Positions 33,622-43,018 of a stretch of DNA of 64,000 nucleotides are shown piece after piece (position 1 is the stretch's first letter; each line of letters opens with the position of its first letter). Location of the stretch: positions 186,001 through 250,000 of the forward strand of contig JAWKUB010000006.1 of the NCBI GenBank assembly GCA_041398745.1, read 5' to 3'. Below the pieces are notes generated by a model that saw only the letters and a list, made by a program, of their open reading frames with translations, had not been told where the DNA came from and made no database searches. Source of the stretch: JACKHO01 sp041398745. GTDB lineage: Bacteria; Planctomycetota; Planctomycetia; Planctomycetales; Planctomycetaceae. The translations under genes and the position numbers were made by a program.

Positions 33622-36600
33622 ATGAAAAAACCGGGGCAAACGACGGCCATGCTGAGTTGTACGGCACGTGACCTTCCGTCCCATCGACCTGCCGCTGAAG
33701 AAGCGTGCATTGGTGCCGGGGTCTTCCCCATCTGGATGAAACACTTGCCGAGCCGCGATGCAAACGGCATTCAGGTCTCGCTGGAAATGGTGGACCAGGC
33801 CGACATCTATATTGGGATATTTGCGTGGCGGTATGGCTGGGTGCCGGACTTCGACAACCCGGACCAAATCTCCATAACGGAAATGGAGTTCAACCGGGCG
33901 CTGGAGCGGAAGGCCGAGGGGAAACTGCAGGAAGTGCTCATTTTCCTCATGCATGACGACCATCCCATTAAGCCCGCAGATTTTGAACCGGGAGAGACGG
34001 CGCAGCAGAAACTCAAAGAATTCAAGGATCGAGCCTCGCAGGGACGGGTAGTCAGCTATTTCAGGACGGTTGATGAACTGAAAGGGCAAATTGCGCACGC
34101 CCTCGCAGAGTTTGAGAAGCGCCAGGCTGACGGGCCAGAGAATGAGGAGGAAGAACCGGCGGAGGCGCGCGCCGCGGGTCGGAATCGGCCAATACCGAAA
34201 GCTCCCGCTTTGTATGCGGAACCCGACTACATTGGCTCGCATCGGTTTGTCGGGCGGGATGCGCAGTTGCAGGAATTGAGCGACTGGGCCAAAGCGGCCG
34301 ACCCAACGAACCTGCTGTTGTTCGAGGCCATTGGTGGGAATGGCAAGAGCATGCTCACGTGGGAATGGACGAACCACCATGCGCCGCAGGTCCGGTCCGA
34401 CTGGGCGGGTCGGTTCTGGTATTCGTTCTATGAGCGGGGAGCGGACATGGCGGACTTCTGTCAACGGGCACTAGCCTACATGACCGGGCAACCGCTGGAA
34501 AAGTTTGCGGGAAAAGGAACGGGGCAACTTCGGGAACAGTTACTGGCGCATCTCCACGCACTCCCTTGGTTGTTCATTCTCGATGGACTGGAACGGGTGC
34601 TGGTCGCCTATCACCGCATTGACGCGGCGGAAGTACCGGACGAGGAAGTCAACATTCCCACCGACAAAATCGTCAACCGCGACCCATGCGACGCCATTCG
34701 GGGAGAAGACAGCGAACTGCTGCGGTCCCTCGCGGCGGCCCGGCCCTCGAAAATCCTGGTCAGTTCCCGGCTCACACCCCGAGTGCTGCTGAATCCTTCC
34801 GGGCAGACCATTGCTGGCGCCCGCCGCATTTCTCTACCAGGCCTGCGTCCCGAAGATGCTGAAAAGCTGCTCCGTTCCTGTGGCATTTCTGGTGATTCGG
34901 CAGCCATTCAGAAGTACCTCACTGAGAATTGTGATAACCATCCCCTGGTCATTGGTGTACTGGCAGGTTTGATCGGCAAGTATTTGCCAGCTCGCGGAAG
35001 TTTCGACACATGGCTGACAGATCCTGGTGGTGGTACGTCACTCGAATTGGGGAAACTGGACATTGTCCAACGGAGAAACCACATTCTTACGGCGGCCATA
35101 GACGCCTTATCAGAAACGAGTCGACAACTCCTTGCGACCATGTCCCTAATGTCCGAATCGGTGGATTACGAAACACTTGAAGCTCTCAGCCCACATATTC
35201 CGCCCGAGCCGACATATGTTCGCGACCCCGACGAAGGCAGGCGACCGTGGACGGAGGAGGAAAACAGGAGGTACTGGGCCACATATAATGCAATGACAGC
35301 TGAGGAAAAGGAGAAGGAAGATGCTGCTAATGCAAAAGCAAACGAGGCGTACGACGCTGCGGTCCAGAGGCGCATGGATTACCTCGTGGCACATTCAGAG
35401 TGGAAAGAACTCGCGAGTTCACCAATTGCTCGGGCTGCACTGGCAACAACAGTTGAAGATCTTGAACAGCGTGGGTTTCTTCAGTTTGAATTGCATACCC
35501 TTCGATATGATTTGCATCCAGTCGTGCGGAGCGTGGCGCTATGCAAAACGGACCCAATTGGCAAATCCCGCTTTGGTCAACGCGTCGTGGACCATTGCTC
35601 GTCTCGCCCTCACAGGCCATACGATGAAGTGAAAACGCTGGAGGACCTAAACTCCGGTCTGCACGTCGTACGAACTCTTCTGAAGCTGGGACGCTATCAG
35701 GAGGCAGGTGAAGCATTTTACTACGGAGGTTTTGCAGATGCCCTTAAAATCAACTTGGAAGCGTATGCCGAGACCCTGTCACTGTTGCGGTCCTTTTTCC
35801 CGAAGGCCTGGAGTGACTTGCCGCCGGGCGTGGACGCATCCTTAGCAGCTGATCTCGCCAATTCGGTCGGGCTCGCGCTGCAGAATTGTGGTGAACCTCA
35901 GGATGCATTAACCGCCTATTTGCCGAGTCTATGCACGTTCCTCAAACGTAAACGCTGGACGAGCGTCGCTGAGTCGCTGTTCAACATTGCCATAAATTTT
36001 TATCGTCAGAAAAGACTGGTCAAAGCTCGCTGCATTGCAGAACTGGCGTTGGACCTCGCCCGTTCTGTCAATCACATTGAATGCAGTTTTGTGGTGCAAG
36101 TGCTTCTCTATGAAGTACAAGTTACCTGTGGGGAGTGGGACACAGCGAATCGGACTTGGACCGTTGTGAATTCTACGGCGTTTCCTGTTTCTCGACGCAT
36201 CTACCAGCAGGGAGTCGTTGAGTCTGACTTTGCGTGGATGCAATTCCGGCGTGGCACGCTGCTGGAGGAGCATCTCGTTGCGGCGATAGATTTGGCGGAG
36301 CCCGACAACAACCGACGACAACTTCGCGAACTTCACTGGCTTCGTGGAGCCTGGAAGGCGGAGCAGGCAAACTGGGAGCAAGCCGCCGAAAGTTTCGACA
36401 AAGCGGTAATGATGGCCCGAGAAAGCCGCCTGATTGATGGAGCCACCGAGACAGGACTGGTATTGGCGAAGTTTCATTCTGGGCGTTTCGAGAAGAATTC
36501 GGACGCGTACAACGAGGCAGAACGGCTGGCGAGATTCAAGCAGCCCTCGCACCGTTATCTGGCGATGCTCTGGCACGAACTGGGAGAAGCGAAGGAGGCA

Positions 36601-36939
36601 AAGAAGCATGCGTTGGCCGCCTACAAATGGGCCTGGGCTGACGGGGAACCCTATGTCGACCGGTATGAACTGACGAAGTCTGAGGAACTGCTGGAGCAGC
36701 TGGGTATTCCCATTCCCGAGCTACCGAAGTACGACGAGACCAAAGACGAGCCATTCCCCTGGGAAGCCGAGGTTCGCGCTGCCATTGAGAAATTGCGCCG
36801 CGAGAAAGAAGAACGTGAGAAGCCGGAAGCTGAGGAACCAAAACCCGCCGCCAAGAAAGGTCCTCTTAAGAAACGGGTGGTCAAGAAGAAGGTTCCGAAG
36901 AAGAAACCCAGGAAGCGTAAGCCTCCGAAAGACGAGTGA
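33622..36939 (+). CDS. DUF4062-STAND NTPase-TPR protein with basic C-terminal tail
   Basis: About 1105 residues from ATG 33622 (GTG immediately before). Residues 1-155 resemble DUF4062: SCTARDLPSHR, VDQADIYIGIFAWRYGWVP and SITEMEFNRAL. The P-loop IGGNGKS is near residue 237, Walker B LFILDGLERV near 315, and HPLVIGVLAGL near 440, the typical order of a STAND (NACHT/NB-ARC-like) switch. Residues about 680-1040 form helical TPR-like repeats (AEQANWEQAAESFDKAV). The last 45 residues are Lys/Pro-rich (KKRVVKKKVPKKKPRKRK), histone-H1-like. STAND proteins sense ligands; many defend against phage, but no defence partner is seen. A sulfatase starts 19 bp downstream. Confidence 0.85.
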   Translation: MKKPGQTTAMLSCTARDLPSHRPAAEEACIGAGVFPIWMKHLPSRDANGIQVSLEMVDQADIYIGIFAWRYGWVPDFDNPDQISITEMEFNRALERKAEGKLQEVLIFLMHDDHPIKPADFEPGETAQQKLKEFKDRASQGRVVSYFRTVDELKGQIAHALAEFEKRQADGPENEEEEPAEARAAGRNRPIPKAPALYAEPDYIGSHRFVGRDAQLQELSDWAKAADPTNLLLFEAIGGNGKSMLTWEWTNHHAPQVRSDWAGRFWYSFYERGADMADFCQRALAYMTGQPLEKFAGKGTGQLREQLLAHLHALPWLFILDGLERVLVAYHRIDAAEVPDEEVNIPTDKIVNRDPCDAIRGEDSELLRSLAAARPSKILVSSRLTPRVLLNPSGQTIAGARRISLPGLRPEDAEKLLRSCGISGDSAAIQKYLTENCDNHPLVIGVLAGLIGKYLPARGSFDTWLTDPGGGTSLELGKLDIVQRRNHILTAAIDALSETSRQLLATMSLMSESVDYETLEALSPHIPPEPTYVRDPDEGRRPWTEEENRRYWATYNAMTAEEKEKEDAANAKANEAYDAAVQRRMDYLVAHSEWKELASSPIARAALATTVEDLEQRGFLQFELHTLRYDLHPVVRSVALCKTDPIGKSRFGQRVVDHCSSRPHRPYDEVKTLEDLNSGLHVVRTLLKLGRYQEAGEAFYYGGFADALKINLEAYAETLSLLRSFFPKAWSDLPPGVDASLAADLANSVGLALQNCGEPQDALTAYLPSLCTFLKRKRWTSVAESLFNIAINFYRQKRLVKARCIAELALDLARSVNHIECSFVVQVLLYEVQVTCGEWDTANRTWTVVNSTAFPVSRRIYQQGVVESDFAWMQFRRGTLLEEHLVAAIDLAEPDNNRRQLRELHWLRGAWKAEQANWEQAAESFDKAVMMARESRLIDGATETGLVLAKFHSGRFEKNSDAYNEAERLARFKQPSHRYLAMLWHELGEAKEAKKHALAAYKWAWADGEPYVDRYELTKSEELLEQLGIPIPELPKYDETKDEPFPWEAEVRAAIEKLRREKEEREKPEAEEPKPAAKKGPLKKRVVKKKVPKKKPRKRKPPKDE

Positions 36940-36958
36940 GAGTGTAGGAGGAACTGTA

Positions 36959-38698
36959 ATGCGACGACTGAATGTCATCACCATCTCTCTGACTTGCGTG
37001 TTTATCCTACTGGTCGGCTCAATCACTCATGCCGCCGATTCGCCAGTCCGCCCCAATGTGTTGTTCATCGCAATCGATGACCTCAACGACTGGGTTGGTT
37101 GCCTGGGAGGGCATCCGCAGAGTTTGACTCCGAATTTGGATAAGTTCGCGGCGAGCGGGGTGTTGTTTACGAATGCACATTGTCCGGCGCCGGCGTGTAA
37201 TCCGAGTCGGACGGCGATTATGACGGGGCGGGCTCCGAACAGGTCGGGGTTGTACGACAATCGACAGCAAATGCGGGAGGTGCTGCCTGAGGAAGTCATT
37301 CTGCCACAGCACTTTCGCGAGCACGGCTACTGGGCGGCAGGATCGGGGAAGTTGCTGCATTACTTCATCGACGCGAAGTCCTGGGATGACTACTACCCGA
37401 AGCCGGAGACCGAGAACCCGTTCCCCGAGACGTACTATCCGAAGGAACGACCGGTCAATTTGCCGCGTGGCGGCAACTGGCAGTATGTCGAAACAGACTG
37501 GGCGGCGCTGGATGTCACTGATGAAGAGTTTGGAGGCGACTGGTCGGTTAGCCGCTGGATTGGCGAGCAACTGAGTGAGAAGCACGAGCAGCCGATGTTT
37601 CTCGCGTGCGGATTGTATCGGCCACACGAACCGTGGTTTGTACCGAAGAAGTACTACGAACCGTTTCCACTGGAATCCATTCAGTTGCCCCCGGGATACA
37701 AGGTGGACGACCTCGATGACGTTCCACCTGCTGGCGTGCGTGCCGCGCGGAACCGGTACTTCGCGCATATTCAGGAACAGGGTCAGTGGAAGCAGGGAAT
37801 CCAGGGATACCTCGCCTCAATACACTTTGCCGACACCATGTTGGGCCGCGTGCTCGACGCTCTGGAAGCAGGCCCGAATGCGGACAATACCATTGTTGTG
37901 CTGTGGTCCGATCATGGCTGGCAACTTGGGGAGAAAGAGCACTGGCAGAAATACACACCGTGGCGGGCCGTCACGCGCGTGCCGCTCATTGTGCGGGTTC
38001 CCAAAGATCTTTCGTCAAAGCTGCCTGAGGGGACGCAAGCAGGCAGCGTGTGCGATGCTCCCGTAAACCTGCTGTCACTGTTTCCGACTCTGACCGAACT
38101 CTGCGGCATTCCGCCAAAACCAAACGTAGATGGCCCCAGCCTGTTGCCGCTGTTAGACAATGCAGAGAACGAATGGCCAAATGAGTCAGTGACATATCTG
38201 GCAACGCCGGGTACATACGCCGTCAGTGGCAAGAGGTACCGTTACATCCATTACAGCGACGGCAGCGAAGAGCTGTATGACATCGCATCTGATCCGTATG
38301 AGTGGACGAACCTGGTAAGCAATCCCGAGTCGAAGCCAACTCTCGCGGCGTTTCGTGCATCTGCTCCCAAGGACTTTGCAGAATTTGTCGCCCCCTCGAT
38401 TGAGTCATTGACCAGACTCGAATGGCAGCCGCTGGGACAGGAACCGGCACCGCCGTCAAAGCCTGATGGAAATCCGTTTCCAGTCTATTTCGAGAATGGT
38501 CGCGAAGAGGACGTCGAGCTATTCTGGATGGACCGCAACGGTGAGACGAAGTCGTACGGCGTCATTGGGGCCGGAAAGAGGCAACAGCAGCAAACCCGCC
38601 CGGGTGCCGTCTGGATGATCGCGGGCGCGAAGTCAGGAACACCGCTCGGCTATTTCGTTGTTCAGGACCGCACAGCGCGCGCGATTGTGCCGCAATAA
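36959..38698 (+). CDS. sulfatase, iduronate-2-sulfatase-like
   Basis: 579 residues from ATG 36959, chosen because AGGAGG precedes it; the open frame extends back into the STAND gene. A signal peptide ends near ITHAAD. Motifs: PNVLFIAIDDLNDWVGCLGGHP (metal Asp), CNPSRTAIMTGRAP (formylglycine Cys near residue 79), and VVLWSDHGWQLGEKEHW. This pattern fits iduronate-2-sulfatase-type S1 sulfatases. The C-terminal ~100 residues form an additional small domain. It should act on sulfated polysaccharides outside the cytoplasm. Transcription may be shared with the STAND gene. Confidence 0.92.
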   Translation: MRRLNVITISLTCVFILLVGSITHAADSPVRPNVLFIAIDDLNDWVGCLGGHPQSLTPNLDKFAASGVLFTNAHCPAPACNPSRTAIMTGRAPNRSGLYDNRQQMREVLPEEVILPQHFREHGYWAAGSGKLLHYFIDAKSWDDYYPKPETENPFPETYYPKERPVNLPRGGNWQYVETDWAALDVTDEEFGGDWSVSRWIGEQLSEKHEQPMFLACGLYRPHEPWFVPKKYYEPFPLESIQLPPGYKVDDLDDVPPAGVRAARNRYFAHIQEQGQWKQGIQGYLASIHFADTMLGRVLDALEAGPNADNTIVVLWSDHGWQLGEKEHWQKYTPWRAVTRVPLIVRVPKDLSSKLPEGTQAGSVCDAPVNLLSLFPTLTELCGIPPKPNVDGPSLLPLLDNAENEWPNESVTYLATPGTYAVSGKRYRYIHYSDGSEELYDIASDPYEWTNLVSNPESKPTLAAFRASAPKDFAEFVAPSIESLTRLEWQPLGQEPAPPSKPDGNPFPVYFENGREEDVELFWMDRNGETKSYGVIGAGKRQQQQTRPGAVWMIAGAKSGTPLGYFVVQDRTARAIVPQ

Positions 38699-38935
38699 GA
38701 CGACTGCCAGGAATGCCACCTTTCGATTTAAGAGAGGCCATACCGTCTCTTACCGATATCTTTCACGGTATGCATCACGATCCGGCGTCTGCGGCTTCGT
38801 TGGACTTGGACGTCCGTTGCAAGCGTGGTTAGCGGTAGAATTCCAGAACGAATGGCTTTTCGGCTTGGATGATTTTCTGGATGATCGCAGATAATATTCC
38901 GCTATCCAGTCTTTTTGTCCTTGGGTGAACGGTCC

Positions 38936-39721
38936 ATGCAGTTTTATCAGTCGCTCGATATGGTGCCTATCATTGGCGTCTTCGTTGCGGTCTCGCTCGT
39001 GACGGTACTCATGCTGGAGGGCGGATACCGCCTCGGCACCTGGTGGCAGGCCCGCACGGTCGAGGAGAAGGAGGGGCCAACCGCGATGATTGTGGGATCG
39101 CTGCTGGCAATAATGGGTTTTCTCCTGGCGATTACCATGGGAATGTCGTTGGAGCGATTCGACAAACGTCGTGAACTTGTGTTGGCAGAAGCCAACGCAA
39201 TTGGAACCACGTATCTCAGGGCTGGCTTTTTCCCAGAACCCACCTCGAACGAGATTCGCGGACTACTCCGCGAGTACGCTTCACTGCGAGTCGTTGACGT
39301 TCGTGATCCGGAACGGATCAGCGTCAGGATTCAACAATCGAATGAAATTCATGCAAAGCTCTGGTCAATTACAGAAGAGCAGGCCCGTACTTCGCCTCAG
39401 TCAGAAGTGCTGGCCTTGTTTGTCATTTCATTGAATGAAATGATCGACTTGCATGGAACTCGAGTCACCGCGGGAATCGATGCACGAGTGCCGACGACCG
39501 TCGTAATTCTTCTAATTCTTGGGAGTATGGTGGCGATGAGCATGGTTGGTTATTCCACCGGTTTGCAACAGCGGCGTACCCCTATTCCGGCCGTCTTTCT
39601 GATTCTCGTTTTGAGTTCCGTCATTACACTTGTGGTTGACTTGGATCGCTCGCATGGCGGGTTTCTCAAGGTGAGCCAACAGGCACTTATTGATGTGCAA
39701 AAGCAGATTGGACCGTTGTAA
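38936..39721 (+). CDS. DUF4239-like membrane protein
   Basis: 261 residues from ATG 38936 (an in-frame TTG is at 38915). Two helices near the N-terminus (VPIIGVFVAVSLVTVLMLEGGY and AMIVGSLLAIMGFLLAITMGMSLERF) and two near the C-terminus (VVILLILGSMVAMSMVGYSTG and PAVFLILVLSSVITLVVDLDR) flank a soluble central part with RRELVLAEANAIGTTYLRAG. This resembles bestrophin-like DUF4239 proteins. Transport function unproved. Confidence 0.75.
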   Translation: MQFYQSLDMVPIIGVFVAVSLVTVLMLEGGYRLGTWWQARTVEEKEGPTAMIVGSLLAIMGFLLAITMGMSLERFDKRRELVLAEANAIGTTYLRAGFFPEPTSNEIRGLLREYASLRVVDVRDPERISVRIQQSNEIHAKLWSITEEQARTSPQSEVLALFVISLNEMIDLHGTRVTAGIDARVPTTVVILLILGSMVAMSMVGYSTGLQQRRTPIPAVFLILVLSSVITLVVDLDRSHGGFLKVSQQALIDVQKQIGPL

Positions 39722-39751
39722 AAGGTTCCTATTTCATCGCGTTGCCTGGCG

Positions 39752-40279
39752 TCAGGCGATAAACGCGGCCAGTGCTGATTCGAATTCTGCCTTGAGACTT
39801 GGCTCCAGGATGCCTTCGGAGTCGGAAAAGGTTTCGTAGAAGTTCGGCAGGCTGAAGGAGGCCTTGATGTGGGCTCCCATACGAGGAAAGGTTGTTTTGG
39901 CCGCTTCTATGACCGTGGCACCACCGCGTGGTCCAGGAGCAGTGGAGAGCAGCAGCATGGGCTTGCCGGACCACACACGTTTTTCCACACGCGAAGCCCA
40001 GTCATAAATGTTCTTGAAGGCCGCACTGTACGAACCGTTGTGTTCAGCAAGTGAAATGACAACGGCATCATGCGACTGAATGAGGTACAGAAAGCGGTAG
40101 ATGTCGACGGGAATTCCGTTTGCCTGTTCTTCGTCAGAACTGTACATGGGGACGTGAATCCCACGAAGGTCCAGGTCGGTGACGTCGGCTTCCGGAATTT
40201 GTTTCGCTGCGAAATTCGCGAAACGCCGGTTAATGGACGTGGAACTGGTCGATGCGCCGAACGCGAGGATTTTCTTCAT
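39752..40279 (-). CDS. NADPH-dependent FMN reductase
   Basis: 175 residues with a flavodoxin-like fold: KILAFGASTSSTSINRRFANF (phosphate loop), then SLAEHNGSYSAAFKNIYDWASR and KPMLLLSTAPGPRGG, the FMN-contact and NAD(P)H-contact loops. It should reduce FMN or quinone-like acceptors with NADPH. It is convergent with the preceding membrane protein gene, 30 bp apart. Substrate unknown. Confidence 0.88.
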   Translation of the reverse strand: MKKILAFGASTSSTSINRRFANFAAKQIPEADVTDLDLRGIHVPMYSSDEEQANGIPVDIYRFLYLIQSHDAVVISLAEHNGSYSAAFKNIYDWASRVEKRVWSGKPMLLLSTAPGPRGGATVIEAAKTTFPRMGAHIKASFSLPNFYETFSDSEGILEPSLKAEFESALAAFIA

Positions 40280-40508
40280 GGTGATTTACATGTATCAGGA
40301 GAGTTGTTGCAGGAGGGAACGTACTGGCATGACCAGGATTTCCATGTGGACTCAGGAGCCATCTGGACTCTCGGCGAGCCCTGCGCTTCGATTCACTCCC
40401 CCAAAGCAGCTGTTGTCCAGTGGTTACTTGAAACGTGCGAAAACTCGTGATTAGAGTCAACGTGAAGTGTGAAGAGTATCAAGAAACGTTTGCTCAGGCA
40501 TCATTGAC

Positions 40509-40859
40509 ATGAATCGCGAACAACGCCATCCCAATGAGTTCGAGCGTGCCATTCTTGATCGGATCGTCCGTGACACAATGTGGCTGCGAGATACAAGCCG
40601 GTCTCTGCGAGTTACTCAGCGAGAATACACCGGCGTCGGCAGCTACACGGATTTTGAATGCGATGTGCCAAAGTCAGAAGAAGTTCGCCATGTGAATCTC
40701 AATGTTCTAATTCGCGTGTCGAATGTACCGAGTGGAATGGGAGCCGTTCTGTGGTGTTGCGGTACATCACCAGAATGCCTAGAGATCTTTACTTTCGGTG
40801 AAGACAGCTGGGACGGAACATACGATGGTTTCGATTTTGAAGCATCGAATGATGCCTGA
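40509..40859 (+). CDS. hypothetical protein, 116 aa
   Basis: A soluble protein with no signal peptide. The middle is beta-rich (HVNLNVLIRVSNVPSGMGAVLWCCG) and the C-terminal end acidic and aromatic (FGEDSWDGTYDGFDFEAS). It does not match a family I know. The upstream ribosome-binding site is weak, so the coding call rests on length and composition. It is convergent with the PaiB-like gene. Confidence 0.5.
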   Translation: MNREQRHPNEFERAILDRIVRDTMWLRDTSRSLRVTQREYTGVGSYTDFECDVPKSEEVRHVNLNVLIRVSNVPSGMGAVLWCCGTSPECLEIFTFGEDSWDGTYDGFDFEASNDA

Positions 40860-40919
40860 GTACTCTTTGCTAACGCAACTCGACGCCGTTTTTTTGTTGA
40901 CCATCAGTCCTTTGCTGAT

Positions 40920-41552
40920 CTACTTTTCACCATCAAGTGCTTGTCGCACCAGCCGGCCGATTTCTTTGTTGTTTGTGGTGTCGCTCGACTCCAGTTGGCT
41001 GAGCATACGGAGCCGGTCGGCGCTCGAGCGGTTTTGGCCGAGTTTGAATTGGGCTTCGATATGTGTGATTTCGATTTCGAAGCCCACAATCATGTCGAGA
41101 AGTTTTTCTTGAACATCGGCAGGTAATTGAATTGACCACGGTTGTGGTTGGGTAGCCTCGAAGGTTTCAACCATGTTCTGCAACTGGTCCCACAGGGCAT
41201 CATGGGATGTCACCAGTGACGGTGTCCCGTAGACATGGACAGCGGCGTAGTTCCATGTCGGCACGGCGACTTCGGCCTCGTACCAGTTCGGTGAAATGTA
41301 GGTGTGAGGCCCGTGAAAAATGGCCAGCACTGTTTCACCCGACTCGAATTGCTGCCACTGAGGATTCGCCTTGGCGACGTGTCCCATCAGCTTGGCCGGT
41401 CGTCCGCCCGTTTCGGAAACGTGCAACAGCGGCACATGCGTAGCAATTGGGGCTGCGCCGTTCGTCGAGATGAGCGTCGCAAAGGGATGCTGCCTGAGAA
41501 ACTCTTCGATTCGCTCGGGATTCTCTTCCTTGAAGGCCGGTGGGATGTACAT
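40920..41552 (-). CDS. PaiB-family FMN-binding regulator
   Basis: 210 residues from ATG 41552 (GGAAG upstream); a longer frame starts at 41594. Family motifs: MYIPPAFKEENPERIEEFLRQHPFATLIS, THVPLLH, LMGHVAKANPQW, VLAIFHGPHTYISPNWY and VPTWNYAAVHVYG. PaiB proteins have a flavin-reductase-like split-barrel fold and were described as negative regulators in Bacillus; the molecular function is uncertain. The gene is divergent from the sigma factor across 292 bp. Confidence 0.9.
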   Translation of the reverse strand: MYIPPAFKEENPERIEEFLRQHPFATLISTNGAAPIATHVPLLHVSETGGRPAKLMGHVAKANPQWQQFESGETVLAIFHGPHTYISPNWYEAEVAVPTWNYAAVHVYGTPSLVTSHDALWDQLQNMVETFEATQPQPWSIQLPADVQEKLLDMIVGFEIEITHIEAQFKLGQNRSSADRLRMLSQLESSDTTNNKEIGRLVRQALDGEK

Positions 41553-41844
41553 GGACGAGCTTCCGTTGAATCGGTTGAAATTGTCTGACTGCATCTGACA
41601 CCCAGATTCCCCGCCGGTTCAGCGAGGTCGCGTCAGATTGCCACTCCCACCCACTTTGTCTGTAGGCGGGAATTTGCGATGTGAGTACGATAAGATATCT
41701 TGCGTCAAGATGATTGAATTCAACCGAACTGCGGCGAAACCTTCCTCAGCAAAACGGGTTTCAACTGGGAAGACAACATCGTCCTGGTTTCGGAGTTGAG
41801 AGCTCGACTTCGAGTACAGCCGAAAAGACAGGACTTTTCATACT

Positions 41845-42468
41845 TTGGTAACCGAAACGCTCAGCACCAGTGGGGCAAACCCCTACCTCCGCGACCCGGA
41901 GGTCCAGCTCATGCTGCGCGTAAAGTCTGGTGATGAAACGGCTTTTGCCCAATTGGTGCTGAGCTATCAGGACCGTCTGGTCGGGCTGTTCACCAATATG
42001 TTTCGAGACCCCGTGCTCGCGGAAGATTTGGCTCAGGAAGTGTTTCTGCGGATTTACCGTGCCCGGGCGGGGTACGAACCGACGGCAAAGTTTTCGACCT
42101 GGGTGTTCCAGATTTCCCACAATTTGGCGCACAACTCCCGTCGATCGAAAGGTCGTCGAAATGAAACGCAGTTCCGCAGTGAAGACACGAGTTCGGTGGG
42201 ATCGCGTCCGAAGGAATCACAAATAGCGGAAAAGTCCGGCTTGATGCCTGTGCGTCAATTGGACAAAGAAGAATTGAGAGAACGTGTGCGTGAGGCACTA
42301 TCCACATTGAACGAGCGACAACGCATGGCTGTGTTGCTGCATCGGTTCGAGGGAATGAGCTACGCCGACATTGGTGACGCCATGGAACTCTCCCCCCAGG
42401 CTGTGAAGTCGCTGCTTTCTCGTGCGCGCGAGAACTTGCGACAGGTCCTGGAACAGTATGTACAGTAA
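41845..42468 (+). CDS. ECF-type RNA polymerase sigma factor
   Basis: 207 residues starting at TTG 41845. This is the only start between an in-frame stop at 41797 and the conserved region. Region 2: MLRVKSGDETAFAQLVLSYQDRLVGLF, DPVLAEDLAQEVFLRIYRAR, FSTWVFQISHNLAHNSRRSK. Region 4: LNERQRMAVLLHRFEGMSYADIGDAMELSPQAVKSLLSRARENL. The downstream gene (31-bp gap) encodes the likely anti-sigma factor. It probably directs an envelope-related regulon, given the following EF-hand, LolD-like and BamA genes. Confidence 0.93.
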   Translation: MVTETLSTSGANPYLRDPEVQLMLRVKSGDETAFAQLVLSYQDRLVGLFTNMFRDPVLAEDLAQEVFLRIYRARAGYEPTAKFSTWVFQISHNLAHNSRRSKGRRNETQFRSEDTSSVGSRPKESQIAEKSGLMPVRQLDKEELRERVREALSTLNERQRMAVLLHRFEGMSYADIGDAMELSPQAVKSLLSRARENLRQVLEQYVQ

Positions 42469-42499
42469 GAGCAAACACAGGAGCGTTTGACGAATTTCG

Positions 42500-43018
42500 A
42501 TGAGCAAGTTGCAGCGACTATCCGCTGAAGACCGGGACAATCTCGTCGCCTATCTGGACGGCGAGCTTGATGAATCCGGTACGCGCCGCATCGAGGGGGT
42601 GCTGGGACAAAGCAGCGTCGCCCGGACCGATGTCGAACAGCTCGCCCGCACGTACGATTTGCTCGACGAACTCGAAACACCGAGGGCAAGCGAGAACTTT
42701 ACGGAACGAACCATTGCCTCGGCAAAGCTTGAGCAAATCAAGCCGTCGCTGGCACAGCATCCCTGGTTCGTCTTTCTCCGTCGCGTTTCGCCCATCGGTG
42801 GCTGGGCCATTGTCATAATGGTCGCCGCCGCAATTGGGTTCTCAATTACGCGTTTGGCAGTTCCGCAGGAGGATGATGTCCTCTTAGAGAATTATCCGGT
42901 CATCAAAGAACTGGATGTCTATTCCGAAACGGGCAATTATGAATTCCTGGATCGCCTCAGCCGCGAGCAGGAATTGCTGGACCAAATGAGCCGGGAGGCA
43001 CACCGTGAATCCCAGTAA
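42500..43018 (+). CDS. membrane anti-sigma factor
   Basis: 172 residues. An N-terminal cytoplasmic part begins LSAEDRDNLVAYLDGELDESGTRRIEGVL, typical of ZAS-like anti-sigma domains though without the zinc Cys/His set. A single membrane helix follows near residue 100 (GGWAIVIMVAAAIGFSITRLA). The external tail is charged. It follows the sigma gene and overlaps the next start by 14 bp, so it most likely sequesters that sigma factor. ATG 42500 is chosen; no better start is seen. Confidence 0.85.
   Translation: MSKLQRLSAEDRDNLVAYLDGELDESGTRRIEGVLGQSSVARTDVEQLARTYDLLDELETPRASENFTERTIASAKLEQIKPSLAQHPWFVFLRRVSPIGGWAIVIMVAAAIGFSITRLAVPQEDDVLLENYPVIKELDVYSETGNYEFLDRLSREQELLDQMSREAHRESQ

Noticed and set aside
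36785..36958. Extension of the second sulfatase frame into the STAND gene.
   Set aside because: It overlaps the lysine-rich tail in another frame; ATG 36959 has a strong ribosome-binding site and a signal peptide.
33622..38698. The STAND protein and sulfatase as a two-gene defence system.
   Set aside because: The sulfatase has a signal peptide and ordinary catabolic motifs; close spacing alone is not evidence of joint defence function.
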